Below are positions 19,766 to 28,743 of a stretch of DNA of 64,000 nucleotides, in pieces. The notes under the pieces were generated by a model. It did not search any database. It saw nothing but the letters and a program-made list of their open reading frames with translations, and had not been told where the DNA came from. The stretch is from Paenibacillus sp. Soil787. GTDB taxonomy: Bacteria > Bacillota > Bacilli > Paenibacillales > NBRC-103111. Both the position numbers and the translations under genes were made by a program. Within the stretch, counting starts at the first letter, position 1, and every line of letters starts with the position of its first letter. Location: the NCBI RefSeq assembly GCF_001429545.1, contig NZ_LMSP01000001.1, forward strand, positions 278,774 through 342,773, read 5' to 3'.

Positions 19766-20644
19766 TTATAGACTTTGTCCAAGCCTGGAGAAGTAATCTT
19801 TCGTAAATTGACGAAAAGCTTGTGCGGCTACGGAAAGATACCGATCCTCCATCCAATGCAGCTCGATAATACGCATGCATTCCGGATGTGTAACACGAAG
19901 CAAAACAACGGAAGAGTCGGTGGTGCCTTTCCATGTGATTGCCGGGACAAAGGCTATTCCTTGGCCCACGCGAATCAATCCTCGTACCATTGCCGGGTCG
20001 TCGCTTTCAAAAATAATGCGCGGCTTAAATCCGGCTCGTGCACAAAAAGCATCCGTTGTTTCACGAAGGCTGTTTCCTCGCTTTAACGTAATAAAACCAT
20101 CCTCCGCTACATCGGACAAACGAACTGTTTTCATCGAAGCAAGGGGATGCGATTCTGGCACGGCCAGAAAAACCTCTTCCCTGAGTAGCTCGATTTGTGC
20201 TGTACCACTTAACTCAACCGGCGATGAAGTAATGCAGAAGTCGAATTTCGTCTGAGTAGGATTTCTAAAGTGCTGCAAAAGATGAAAAGTAACTTCGGGA
20301 TGAATTAAACGAAATTCTCTTAACAAATCCGGCATGATATGAGAGGCTACATCAAAACTTAAATGAAGTGTCCCTATCATTCGGCCCCTTGCATCTTCAA
20401 GTTCCCTGCGTCCGTCTTCTAATGCGTCCAAAGCGATTTCCACACGTTTTAAAAACATAGTTCCGAAATGGTTTAACTTGATGTGCTTTCCTTGACGGTC
20501 AAACAACTTTACTCCCAAGTCCTTTTCCAGAATAAAAATCATTTTACTGAGTGCCGGTTGAGAGATATGAAGCTCTAAGGCGGATTTGCTTATGTTCTCG
20601 GTTCGGGCTACATGCCGAAAATATTGTAACTGCGATAATTCCAT
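19766..20644 (-). CDS. LysR-family regulator, divergent from malonate operon
   Basis: 292-residue LysR-type regulator. The N-terminal helix-turn-helix reads MELSQLQYFRHVARTENISK and continues with the usual LHISQPALSKMI motif; the remainder is the two-lobed effector domain. GAGGGA precedes the ATG on the minus strand. It is divergent from mdcA with 166 bases between the coding regions, the usual setting for a LysR activator of the adjacent operon (MdcR role in other bacteria). That role is inferred from position only. Confidence 0.9.
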   Translation of the reverse strand: MELSQLQYFRHVARTENISKSALELHISQPALSKMIFILEKDLGVKLFDRQGKHIKLNHFGTMFLKRVEIALDALEDGRRELEDARGRMIGTLHLSFDVASHIMPDLLREFRLIHPEVTFHLLQHFRNPTQTKFDFCITSSPVELSGTAQIELLREEVFLAVPESHPLASMKTVRLSDVAEDGFITLKRGNSLRETTDAFCARAGFKPRIIFESDDPAMVRGLIRVGQGIAFVPAITWKGTTDSSVVLLRVTHPECMRIIELHWMEDRYLSVAAQAFRQFTKDYFSRLGQSL

Positions 20645-20674
20645 AAACGTCCCTCATATATATATTTAGTTATA

Positions 20675-20686
20675 TAACATATGTTA
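20675..20686. promoter_or_regulatory. Palindrome in lysR-mdcA intergenic region
   Basis: TAACATATGTTA is a perfect 12-base palindrome with the T-N(n)-A form of LysR boxes, about 30 bases ahead of the lysR start and 45-55 bases upstream of the mdcA -35. It could be the binding site for the LysR protein. Confidence 0.4.
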
Positions 20687-20730
20687 ATTTATATATTTCA
20701 CATTATACATATTCGGGAGTTAAAATGGAA

Positions 20731-20759
20731 TTGCAAGCGTTTTCTAAAACTTGTATAAA
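20731..20759 (+). promoter_or_regulatory. mdcA promoter overlapping a cre site
   Basis: -35 TTGCAA (20731-20736) and -10 TATAAA (20754-20759) are 17 bases apart. TTGCAAGCGTTTTCTA (20731-20746) matches the cre consensus at 15 of 16 positions and covers the -35, so CcpA would directly exclude RNA polymerase. Confidence 0.6.
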
Positions 20760-20810
20760 AGACGTTCCTAGCAGGCTTTTGTCCTGTAATCCGTTATGGA
20801 GGTTGTAGAT

Positions 20811-22463
20811 GTGGCGGAACAATGGCAAGAAGAGCACAAATGGACAAAGAGACGTGATGATAAGAGCCGCCGCATGAGCTCGGTGAAATCATGGCTGGAT
20901 GGTCCCATCCTTACGACAGATCGTATTATCGATGCAATGGAATCGTTGATTTGTCCGGGGGATAGGGTAGTCTTAGAAGGGAATAATCAAAAGCAGGCCA
21001 CCTTTCTTTCAGGCGTGCTCTCCAAGCTAGACATCGGTAAAGTAAACAACCTGCATATGCTCATCAGCAGCATCTCCCGACCTGAACATCTTGATATCTT
21101 CGAAAAAGGCATTGCGCGCAAATTGGATTTTTGCTACGCCGGACCCCAAAGCTTGAGGATTTCGCAAATGATGGAAGATGGCTTGATCGATGTCGGCGCT
21201 ATTCATACTTATTTGGAATTGTACGGCCGAATGTTTATCGACTTGATTCCTAATATCGCCTTGGTCGCCGCAGACAAAGCAGACCGCGCCGGGAACCTTT
21301 ATACCGGGCCCAATACGGAGGAAACCCCGACGATTGTGGAGGCGACGGCTTTTTCCGACGGGATCGTCATCGTACAGGTCAATGAAATCGTGGATATACT
21401 GCCCAGAGTGGACATTCCAGCGTCCTGGGTAGATGTCGTCGTGGTAGCGGAGAAGCCTTATCAGCTTGAAGCATTGTTTACAAGAGACCCGCGTCTCATT
21501 ACGGAGACACAAATCCTCATGGCCATGATGGCGATACGCGGCGTCTATGAACGGCATCAAGTGCAGTCGCTCAATCATGGCATCGGATTTAATACAGCAG
21601 CTATCGAGTTGCTGCTTCCTACGTACGGAGAAAAGCTGGGGCTGCGAGGGAAGATCTGCAAACATTGGGCGCTGAATCCGCACCCTACCCTTATCCCGGC
21701 TATTGAGAGCGGCTGGGTTGAGAGTATCCATAGCTTTGGCGGGGAAGTCGGTATGGAAGATTACGTTGCCGCCCGGCCGGACATTTTCTTCACAGGACGG
21801 GATGGCAGCCTCAGATCGAACCGTGCTTATTGCCAAATGGCCGGGTTGTACGGTATCGATCTGTTCATTGGGTCAACGCTCCAAATGGATGAAGAAGGTA
21901 ACTCATCCACTGTGACTTTGGGGAGACTAGCAGGGTTTGGCGGAGCGCCTAATATGGGCAATAATCCTCATGGGCGTAGACATTCGTCTCCGGCCTGGCA
22001 AAATATGATTACCGCTGATGGTCCTATCGTCCGAGGGAAAAAACTTGTAGTCCAAATGTTTGAAACGTTCCAAAAGGGTGACCAGCCGACATTTGTAGAG
22101 TCCTTGGATGCAATCGCAGTAGGGCAGGATGCAAATTTGCCTGTGGCTCCGGTTATGATTTACGGAGATGACGTCACTCACGTGATTACAGAAGAAGGAA
22201 TCGCCTATTTGTATAAAGCGAACAATTTAGAAGAGCGCAAGTTAGCTTTGGCTGCCATCGCCGGCGTTACGCCACTGGGACGTAATCATAATCTGTCTCT
22301 CAACGAGCGATTACGGGAAGACGGTTTGGTCGCGTTCCCGGAGGATTTGAGTGTTCGCCGTACGGACGCCAAGCGGTCATTACTTGCGGCTAAAAGTGTT
22401 GAAGAGCTTGTGGAATGGTCAGATGGGCTTTATAAACCGCCGGGAAAATTTCGCAGCTGGTAG
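20811..22463 (+). CDS. mdcA: Malonate decarboxylase alpha subunit, acetyl-S-ACP:malonate ACP transferase
   Basis: First subunit of the biotin-independent malonate decarboxylase: it exchanges acetyl for malonyl on the acyl carrier protein MdcC. The 550 residues match the usual MdcA length and the family pattern throughout (for example RVVLEGNNQKQATFL near the N-terminus and GGAPNMGNNPHGRRH at about residue 380). GGAGG at 20798-20802 selects GTG 20811 over the ATG at 20796 that overlaps the site. It opens the operon mdcA-B-C-DE-G-H. Confidence 0.95.
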   Translation: MAEQWQEEHKWTKRRDDKSRRMSSVKSWLDGPILTTDRIIDAMESLICPGDRVVLEGNNQKQATFLSGVLSKLDIGKVNNLHMLISSISRPEHLDIFEKGIARKLDFCYAGPQSLRISQMMEDGLIDVGAIHTYLELYGRMFIDLIPNIALVAADKADRAGNLYTGPNTEETPTIVEATAFSDGIVIVQVNEIVDILPRVDIPASWVDVVVVAEKPYQLEALFTRDPRLITETQILMAMMAIRGVYERHQVQSLNHGIGFNTAAIELLLPTYGEKLGLRGKICKHWALNPHPTLIPAIESGWVESIHSFGGEVGMEDYVAARPDIFFTGRDGSLRSNRAYCQMAGLYGIDLFIGSTLQMDEEGNSSTVTLGRLAGFGGAPNMGNNPHGRRHSSPAWQNMITADGPIVRGKKLVVQMFETFQKGDQPTFVESLDAIAVGQDANLPVAPVMIYGDDVTHVITEEGIAYLYKANNLEERKLALAAIAGVTPLGRNHNLSLNERLREDGLVAFPEDLSVRRTDAKRSLLAAKSVEELVEWSDGLYKPPGKFRSW

Positions 22464-22473
22464 GTGAAAGATC

Positions 22474-23370
22474 ATGTTATGGAGAAATGCGGAACAATGC
22501 GGACAGTTGCTGGCCGACATTGCCGTGGCCGCATTATTAGATGAAGCTATGTTGACTCCTAAGCCTGGCTTGGTAGATTTCAAGTCCTCGGGCAGTCATA
22601 AGGATATGGACGTTTCGCTGATGCTAGCTTCAGCTCGGTCGCTGCATAGCGCTTTTGCGGCCATGGGCCTAGCAGCTTATGGCCGAAAGCCGACACAAGA
22701 ACTGCGGGAAACGCTTGCACGGATAGGGCGTGAAGGAGAACGCCATATGCTGCAGACGACCGGAGGCATAAATACGCATCGCGGTGCCATTTGGGCTTTA
22801 GGCTTGCTGACTGCTAGCGCGGCTATTTGCAGCATCGGCGAAACCCCGGAGAGAATAGCTGACATAGCTGGAACCTTAGCTCAATTTCCAGACCGCTATG
22901 CGTTAACGCCAGGCTCAAATGGTGCAAGAGTTATGCAAACATATGGTGTCAAAGGTGCCCGTGGAGAAGCGATGGATGGATTTCCGCATGTTGTGAAGGT
23001 CGGACTCCCCGTGTTGCGAGACTCCCGCAGGCGCAATATCCCTGAGGAGCAAGCACGATTGAACGCATTGCTTGCGATTATGGCCTGCCTAGACGATACT
23101 TGTTTGATTCATCGTGGGGGCATGGAAACGTTACGGATAGCAAAGCTTGGTGCGCGGAGAGTGCTCGATTTCGGCGGAGCCGCTTCCGTCTCCGGATGGG
23201 AAGCGCTGCAACAACTGGATCAAGATCTTCTAGTGAGAAATGCTTCACCCGGCGGTAGCGCAGATTTGCTGGCCGCCACGCTGTTTTTGGATTGCCTCAG
23301 TATCACATCGCTGCAAGTCGAGAAAATTGGGGGGGATATTTTGCATGGAACTGCTGACGTTTCAGTATAA
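22474..23370 (+). CDS. mdcB: Triphosphoribosyl-dephospho-CoA synthase
   Basis: Makes the 2'-(5''-triphosphoribosyl)-3'-dephospho-CoA precursor of the MdcC prosthetic group from dephospho-CoA and ATP. 298 residues, the CitG/MdcB family size. Typical motifs are LTPKPGLVD, TTGGINTHRGAIWALGLL and the late DTCLIHRGG. It starts 10 bases after mdcA, with GGTGAAAG as ribosome-binding site. Its last 26 bases overlap mdcC. Confidence 0.95.
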   Translation: MLWRNAEQCGQLLADIAVAALLDEAMLTPKPGLVDFKSSGSHKDMDVSLMLASARSLHSAFAAMGLAAYGRKPTQELRETLARIGREGERHMLQTTGGINTHRGAIWALGLLTASAAICSIGETPERIADIAGTLAQFPDRYALTPGSNGARVMQTYGVKGARGEAMDGFPHVVKVGLPVLRDSRRRNIPEEQARLNALLAIMACLDDTCLIHRGGMETLRIAKLGARRVLDFGGAASVSGWEALQQLDQDLLVRNASPGGSADLLAATLFLDCLSITSLQVEKIGGDILHGTADVSV

Positions 23371-23638
23371 TGCCAAGCTATCCATCTCCCGAAACGCCCA
23401 TGTTGGTGTGGCAGGGTCGGGAGACTTGGAAATCTTGATTGAGCCTGTGGCAGGACGGACAGCACAAGTTCAGATCCGCACGCAATCAGACGGATTTGGT
23501 GATACGTGGAAAGCTGTCATGGATCGATTCTTTCAGAGGTATGAAATAGCTGCTCAAATAGAAATAAACGATTTTGGGGCTACGCCTGGGGTCGTCTCTT
23601 TACGATTAGCTCAAGCTATAGAGGTGTTGGAATTATGA
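23345..23638 (+). CDS. mdcC: Malonate decarboxylase acyl carrier protein (delta subunit)
   Basis: Carrier protein of 97 residues. The motif VGVAGSGDLE places the prosthetic-group Ser at residue 25, the same position as in Klebsiella MdcC. ATG 23345 follows a G-run at 23328-23335 and gives this numbering; the open frame extends further upstream within mdcB but without a fitting site. It overlaps mdcB by 26 bases and the next gene by 4 (ATGA), so all three are translationally coupled. Confidence 0.95.
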   Translation: MELLTFQYNAKLSISRNAHVGVAGSGDLEILIEPVAGRTAQVQIRTQSDGFGDTWKAVMDRFFQRYEIAAQIEINDFGATPGVVSLRLAQAIEVLEL

Positions 23639-25350
23639 CTACAAACATTAAGGTCAGAGATAGTTTTATCGAGCTAAGTGCGAGAGAGCGGGCCAAGTCG
23701 GTTCTCGATGCGGGTACATTCAGGGAGCTGCTGGGTCCATTCGAGAAGATAGAATCCCCCCATCTTGTATCTCAAGGAATCGTACCGCAGAGTGATGATG
23801 GTGTTGTCATTGGAAGAGGTACGATCGAAGGCCAACCAGCAGTTATTGCTGCAATAGAGAGTGGTTTTCAGGGTGGCGGAATCGGTGAAGTGTCAGGTGC
23901 GAAAATCGCGGGGGCACTGGAATTGGCTCTCCAAGACAATTTGCAAGGTATACCCACTCGTGCTGTATTGCTTCTGGAAACAGGCGGAGTCAGGCTGCAA
24001 GAGGGCAATTATGGCTTGCTCGCGATTGCGGAGATACACGCGGCAATTGTCGCATTACGCCGTTATCAGCCTGTAGTGTGTGTCATCGCCGGCATGTTGG
24101 GCTGCTTTGGGGGAATGTCCATTACCGCCGGACTTTGCAGTGCGTTAATTATGACCCGACAAGGCAGGCTTCAATTAAATGGGCCTGAGGTGATCGAACA
24201 GGAAGCCGGAATTGAGGAGTGGGATTCACGAGACCGACCGTTGATTTGGCAAACCGTCGGCGGTGAACAGCGCTATGAAACCGGAATGGCTGATATGCTT
24301 ATTGAAGATGACGTTGATAACATTCGTCATTCGGTACGATATGTCTACAAGAACAAATCGCTTGTTAATCCTCGCAGTGCTCAAGTCAATGCATTTCTTT
24401 CACGGCTGATGGCGATCGGAACGGACCTGACGATCCGCCCGGAAACACTTAGAACTTTGTGGAGCAGGACCCCTCTTGAAGCCGATGAAAAGCAGCTTGA
24501 AACGTTGGAAGAGCATTGGCGCCAAGCGACACCAGACAGCTCGTTAAGCAGGGGTAGAACATGGTTTCAAGCATTGACGGGAAATGGGAAACCACTGCAA
24601 AACGGAGCTCCCTCTGTTCTTTGCGCAGATTCGGATATCGGGAACGAGCGGGTGCGTTATATTTCTGTCATTCCGAATACGAACAATCGATTTTATCGCG
24701 CCCGAAACGGTGAAGTAGGCCTGGATGAAGGCTGGTCGATTGCCCGTTACGTTCGTCAAGCCATAGAAGAAGATAAAGACGGGAAACGCCGGGCGATTGT
24801 GGCTATCGTCGATGTGCCTAGTCAAGCTTATGGGTACCGCGAGGAAATGCTAGGTATTTACTTGGCTTGTGCGGCTGCGGCGGATGCATACGCCAGCGCA
24901 CGTCTGGCGGGGCACCCTGTAATTGCTCTGATTGTTGGAAATGCCATATCCGGTGCATTTTTAGCACATGGATTGCAGGCCAACCGCTTAGTCGCACTGA
25001 ACGACCCCGGTGTATCGGTACAGGTTATGTCCAGGAAATCAGTGGCAAGAGTTACAAAAAGAAGCTTGGAGGAACTGGAGGCAGCGGCCAGAGAGATCCC
25101 TGCAATCGCTTATGACATCGAATCGTTTGCAACCTTGGGTGCCTTGCACAGTTTGACCCACGGCATCAACGCTGACCAACCGTCGCCAATCGATATAAAT
25201 AAGGTTAAATGGGAGTTGCTGACGGATGCCATTTCGGCTTCACGGGCATGTCCTCAGGACTTGGGCAGCCGTCTTCTGTCCGAAGAAGCCAAGAGAAATC
25301 GAAACGCCTCCATTACAGTCCGTTCTAAATTAGCGGAACAATGGAGGTAA
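23635..25350 (+). CDS. mdcDE: Malonate decarboxylase beta-gamma fusion (MdcD-MdcE)
   Basis: Single 571-residue chain covering two subunits that are separate in Klebsiella, Acinetobacter and Pseudomonas. Residues ~1-285 are the MdcD beta carboxyltransferase-like domain that decarboxylates malonyl-S-ACP (ESGFQGGGIGEVSGAKI, LLETGGVRLQEGNYGL). Residues ~303-571 are MdcE gamma, beginning SRGRTWFQAL as free-standing MdcE proteins do, with IPNTNNRFYRARNGEVGLDE further on. The linker is only ~20 residues. There is no stop or frameshift at the junction, and the fusion keeps both crotonase-like halves, so it appears functional. It overlaps mdcC by 4 bases and mdcG by 10. Confidence 0.93.
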   Translation: MTTNIKVRDSFIELSARERAKSVLDAGTFRELLGPFEKIESPHLVSQGIVPQSDDGVVIGRGTIEGQPAVIAAIESGFQGGGIGEVSGAKIAGALELALQDNLQGIPTRAVLLLETGGVRLQEGNYGLLAIAEIHAAIVALRRYQPVVCVIAGMLGCFGGMSITAGLCSALIMTRQGRLQLNGPEVIEQEAGIEEWDSRDRPLIWQTVGGEQRYETGMADMLIEDDVDNIRHSVRYVYKNKSLVNPRSAQVNAFLSRLMAIGTDLTIRPETLRTLWSRTPLEADEKQLETLEEHWRQATPDSSLSRGRTWFQALTGNGKPLQNGAPSVLCADSDIGNERVRYISVIPNTNNRFYRARNGEVGLDEGWSIARYVRQAIEEDKDGKRRAIVAIVDVPSQAYGYREEMLGIYLACAAAADAYASARLAGHPVIALIVGNAISGAFLAHGLQANRLVALNDPGVSVQVMSRKSVARVTKRSLEELEAAAREIPAIAYDIESFATLGALHSLTHGINADQPSPIDINKVKWELLTDAISASRACPQDLGSRLLSEEAKRNRNASITVRSKLAEQWR

Positions 25351-26069
25351 AAGTTCACGATTTGTTAAAGGTGAAATCCGTGAGATGCCTCGTTAGCGAT
25401 ATTCCGATTCCAGATTGGGTACATAACACTTTGGAACGGGCGAATTGGGTAGTAGTGCGACGCGATGTTGTAAAGGATGGGATGGTGCCGGTAGGTATTC
25501 GCGGGAGTACGCGCAGCTTACGTTTTCCCGCCTATTTACCAATGGATGCGATAGTAGAGAAGGTTGAACCGGAGCTTCTCGTTTCTCAATTGAGGTGGAA
25601 AACAAGTCCACTGCGCTCGAAGATGAAAGTGTTGGAGATTCTAGATGAGCTGACCGCGTTTTATTCGTCCTTTGCCTTTTCGTGGGGACCAACCGGAAGC
25701 ATTGGATTTGAACTGGCTACCGGATTTCCTGCAGTCCACGAAGCAAGCGATATCGACATTGTTCTTCGCGCGCCGAAGCCTTTGGAAAAAGAGTCTGCGC
25801 AGGCTCTAATCAATTTCCATGAGCAATTTCCGGTTCGATTAGATGTTCAGCTTGAAACGCCATTTGGCGCAGTCTCACTAGTGGAATATACGAGAGCTTC
25901 AGGCTCCATTCTGCTGCGAACGAGTTTGGGACCTTGTTTAGTACACAATCCTTGGGAAGGAGGTGAAGGGAATGACTGTTGCTTTCTTATTTCCGGGTCA
26001 AGGCTCTCAATTTCCCGGCATGCTGCAGAGTCTGCCCGCACACCCTGCTGTCGAGGCAACCATGGATGA
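25341..26069 (+). CDS. mdcG: Malonate decarboxylase holo-ACP synthase
   Basis: Transfers the phosphoribosyl-dephospho-CoA group to MdcC; nucleotidyltransferase of the MdcG family. The central GPTGSIGFELATG and ASDIDIVLRAP carry the nucleotide- and metal-binding residues. Homologues are about 205-215 residues and end soon after the HNPWE-type segment, which lies here near residue 205. The frame nevertheless runs on for about 30 more residues (Cys-rich, no family pattern) inside mdcH, giving 242 residues and a 98-base overlap. The native stop has probably been lost. The ATG at 25341 has only a weak ribosome-binding site; TTG 25362 after GGAGG is an alternative. Confidence 0.88.
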   Translation: MEVKVHDLLKVKSVRCLVSDIPIPDWVHNTLERANWVVVRRDVVKDGMVPVGIRGSTRSLRFPAYLPMDAIVEKVEPELLVSQLRWKTSPLRSKMKVLEILDELTAFYSSFAFSWGPTGSIGFELATGFPAVHEASDIDIVLRAPKPLEKESAQALINFHEQFPVRLDVQLETPFGAVSLVEYTRASGSILLRTSLGPCLVHNPWEGGEGNDCCFLISGSRLSISRHAAESARTPCCRGNHG

Positions 26070-26910
26070 AGCGTCGTCAATCCTCCAGCAAGACGTACTT
26101 TCCTTACATAGTTCCGCTGCTTTGGCTTCTACCGTTTCAGTGCAGCTCGCTCTTCTCATATCGGAAGTCGCTGCGGGTCGCGCGCTGCTGCAGGATGGTG
26201 CGTTACCCGATTTTGTGGCAGGCCATTCGGTAGGGGCGTTTAGTGCGGCTGTAATTTCGGGAGCGCTTGATTTCAGGGATTCATTATATCTGGTCAAATT
26301 ACGTGCCAGTCTGATGGAGAATTCCTTTCCTTCGGGGTATGGAATGGGGGTCATTGTTGGCATACGCGAACAGAAGGTACGTTCCATGGTGGCAGCTGCA
26401 TCTAAACAGGATAAAGAAGTGTTCATCGCTAACCTCAACAGTCCACAACAAATCACCATTGCTGGCAAACTCGAACATCTCGAAAGGATGCTGATCGAAG
26501 CGCGTGCGATCGGAGCGCGTAAAGCCGAGCTTCTTCATGTTACAGTTCCTTCCCATTGCAAGCTGCTCAATCCTGTTTCACATCAATTGAAACGGTCTAT
26601 GGAGTCGATTGAGCTCAAGGATCCCAGATTTCCTTATATAGCGAACACGAACGCTCGATTATTGCGAAAGGCGGGTGCGATTCGAGATGATCTTGCTTGC
26701 GGAGTAGCTAACATTGTACATTGGCATAAAGCTACGACTCTTTTGAGCGAGCTTGGTGTTCGTTTATTTCTCGAAATGCCACCAGGTCATATACTAACGA
26801 GCCTTGCTCATCAGGCATTGCCGTCTGTCCAATCGATAGCATTGGAAGAGACAAGGCTCGATTCGGCAGTTTACTTGGTTAACCGGGAGCATGAATATGA
26901 TAGAGCTTAA
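25972..26910 (+). CDS. mdcH: Malonyl-CoA:ACP transacylase of malonate decarboxylase
   Basis: Charges MdcC with malonyl from malonyl-CoA to start the cycle. 312 residues, FabD fold: FLFPGQGSQFPGM at the N-terminus, catalytic Ser86 in AGHSVGAFSAAV, and VPSHCKLL carrying the conserved His. GGAAGGAGGTGA at 25956-25965 strongly selects ATG 25972. It starts inside the extended mdcG frame and is the last enzyme gene of the operon, 87 bases before madL. Confidence 0.93.
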   Translation: MTVAFLFPGQGSQFPGMLQSLPAHPAVEATMDEASSILQQDVLSLHSSAALASTVSVQLALLISEVAAGRALLQDGALPDFVAGHSVGAFSAAVISGALDFRDSLYLVKLRASLMENSFPSGYGMGVIVGIREQKVRSMVAAASKQDKEVFIANLNSPQQITIAGKLEHLERMLIEARAIGARKAELLHVTVPSHCKLLNPVSHQLKRSMESIELKDPRFPYIANTNARLLRKAGAIRDDLACGVANIVHWHKATTLLSELGVRLFLEMPPGHILTSLAHQALPSVQSIALEETRLDSAVYLVNREHEYDRA

Positions 26911-26945
26911 TTTAGTGAAAACCCTTCAAACCATTCTATAACAAA

Positions 26946-26961
26946 TTGGTAGCGCTTGCAG
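26946..26961 (+). promoter_or_regulatory. Possible cre site ahead of madL
   Basis: TTGGTAGCGCTTGCAG agrees with the cre consensus at 14 of 16 positions and contains the palindrome AGCGCT. It lies between mdcH and madL, about 40 bases before the madL start. Confidence 0.4.
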
Positions 26962-26997
26962 TGTGTTTGTGTTCAACAAAATAGGAGGGATTTATAA

Positions 26998-27396
26998 ATG
27001 GTTATTTATGGAGTCGCCTTATTATCGATCAGCACGCTAGTAGGAGTATTTGTAGGGGAATTATTAGGTAAGTTGCTCGGTGTTAATGCCAATATTGGCG
27101 GGGTAGGCATCGCTATCTTACTGCTATTGCTCATTACGGATTATTTGAAGAAAAAAAATAAACTCACGTTAACATCCCAAGAAGGGTTAAAGTTTTGGAG
27201 CGGCATGTACATTCCCATTGTAGTAGCTATGGCAGCACAACAAAACGTATTAGCGGCATTAAAAGGCGGCCCGGTGGCTATACTTGCAGCCATCTCCGCA
27301 GTGGCTTTCTCTTATGCGCTAGTCCCAATTATGAGCAAGGAGAGCCGCCAGAAAGCGGATATCGAAAAGAAATTAAAAAATGAACTTCATGTTTGA
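26998..27396 (+). CDS. madL: Malonate transporter subunit MadL
   Basis: Small membrane subunit (132 residues) of the MadLM sodium:malonate symporter. Four hydrophobic segments can be seen; VIYGVALLSISTLVGVFVGE and the middle GGVGIAILLLLLITDYL match MadL. TAGGAGGG precedes the ATG. It is followed after 26 bases by madM. Location right after the malonate decarboxylase genes confirms the substrate. Confidence 0.93.
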   Translation: MVIYGVALLSISTLVGVFVGELLGKLLGVNANIGGVGIAILLLLLITDYLKKKNKLTLTSQEGLKFWSGMYIPIVVAMAAQQNVLAALKGGPVAILAAISAVAFSYALVPIMSKESRQKADIEKKLKNELHV

Positions 27397-27422
27397 TCCA
27401 TACGTAGAAAGGAGGAGATTGT

Positions 27423-28187
27423 ATGCTGGAGGCAATTCATAACATTTTGAAAAATTATAGTCTAGTTACTGCTTTTACCGTAGTTGGGGTTGTGATGTAC
27501 TTTTCATACTTGCTTTCAGGGAAGTTGACCAAGGGGAGAGTGCATGGTTCAGCGATAGCCATCATTATCGGACTTATTCTTGCTTATTACGGCGGTACAA
27601 TTACAGGTGGACAAAAGGGGCTTGCCGATATCCCTATGTTTGCTGGGATCGGTTTGCTTGGCGGCGGCATGCTTCGAGATTTTGCGATCGTTTCCACCGT
27701 CTTCGGTGCGAGTTTAGATGAAGTGAAGCAAGCGGGAGTGCGCGGATTTCTTGGATTAATAATTGGGATCTTGTTTCAATTCGCCTCTGGAGTTTTCGTT
27801 GCTTTAGCATTCGGGTACACTGATCCCGTTGCTCTCACAACTATTGGAGCGGGGGCAGTAACGTACATTGTGGGACCTGTGACCGGAGCAGCGATCGGTG
27901 CTAATTCCAGTATCATTGCTTTAAGTATTGCGACAGGCGTCATTAAATCCATTTTAGTTATGTCTACAACGCCGTTTATCGCGAAGTATATCGGACTAGA
28001 TAATCCTCGTACAGCGCTGGTGTATGGAGGAACAATGGGTACTGCTAGCGGTGTTGCAGCCGGCTTAGCAGCAACAGATCCTAAGCTGGTGCCTTATGGT
28101 GCGATCACATCCACCTTTCACACAGGAATTGGCTGCTTGTTTTGCCCGTCCATATTATTCCTGATAACTAGGGCCCTTCTGGGCTGA
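27423..28187 (+). CDS. madM: Malonate transporter subunit MadM
   Basis: Large membrane subunit (254 residues) of the malonate symporter, with about eight hydrophobic segments. Recognisable stretches are GMLRDFAIVSTVFGASLDE and GPVTGAAIGANSSIIALSIATG. AAAGGAGGAG precedes the ATG. It is the last gene of the malonate operon, which ends with a hairpin at 28316. Confidence 0.93.
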   Translation: MLEAIHNILKNYSLVTAFTVVGVVMYFSYLLSGKLTKGRVHGSAIAIIIGLILAYYGGTITGGQKGLADIPMFAGIGLLGGGMLRDFAIVSTVFGASLDEVKQAGVRGFLGLIIGILFQFASGVFVALAFGYTDPVALTTIGAGAVTYIVGPVTGAAIGANSSIIALSIATGVIKSILVMSTTPFIAKYIGLDNPRTALVYGGTMGTASGVAAGLAATDPKLVPYGAITSTFHTGIGCLFCPSILFLITRALLG

Positions 28188-28315
28188 CGACTGACAATTG
28201 GTCTAAGGAACTCCCATGCTGTCATATCGCTGAGTGGTTTTTGTTTCATATTTGACAACTTGCAAAACGGAAACGAGAGATTAGCGATTGAACTAAGAGG
28301 AACTTTAGTTCAACA

Positions 28316-28345
28316 AAAGGAGCAGCTGCCGCTGCTCCTTTACTT
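28316..28345 (+). terminator. Hairpin downstream of madM
   Basis: Perfect 11-base arms AAAGGAGCAGC (28316-28326) and GCTGCTCCTTT (28331-28341) with a TGCC loop. The T-rich tail is poor (TTTACTTTT), but position and stability suggest it ends the malonate operon. The 392-base gap 28188-28579 holds nothing else that I recognise. Confidence 0.65.
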
Positions 28346-28579
28346 TTAAAGAGCGGAATAGCATAACAACGCAAATGACAAACTAGGTAAGGAAATTAAA
28401 GGGTTACTTTTGCCATAATCCCTAGTTCGAATAAAGTTGAATCAAAACAACGAGCTGTTGCACTTTAACGGAAGCGAATGCCACTCTTTATGCAACAAAC
28501 AGAGAAGGTTATTATGACCCAGGCCTAATGGGATGTTTTATCAAGAAAATGTACATTCTAAAAGCGGAGGTGAAAAAAC

Positions 28580-28729
28580 GTGGATGAGCAAAAGGAAACC
28601 GTTACTTCAGTGGATTCAAAAACTGGGCAAACGAAAGAAGTCAATGTAATATTGGATCATGCCCCAAATGGGGGGATGGCATATTCAATTGAAGATGGTA
28701 AGAAGGATAAGTCAAAAAATACCACCTAA
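28580..28729 (+). CDS. Hypothetical 49-residue protein
   Basis: A short gene with good signals: AGCGGAGGTG at 28564-28571, nine bases before a GTG start, and a rho-independent terminator 15 bases after the stop. The product is hydrophilic, without Cys or membrane segment, with a Lys-rich tail (DGKKDKSKNTT). I do not recognise a family. The independent terminator and close fit of signals argue that it is a real gene rather than chance. Confidence 0.55.
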   Translation: MDEQKETVTSVDSKTGQTKEVNVILDHAPNGGMAYSIEDGKKDKSKNTT

Positions 28730-28743
28730 CGATTTAATCGAAG

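Noticed and set aside
21027..21836. 269-codon minus-strand frame
   Set aside because: It lies wholly opposite mdcA, which is supported by family motifs over its full length.
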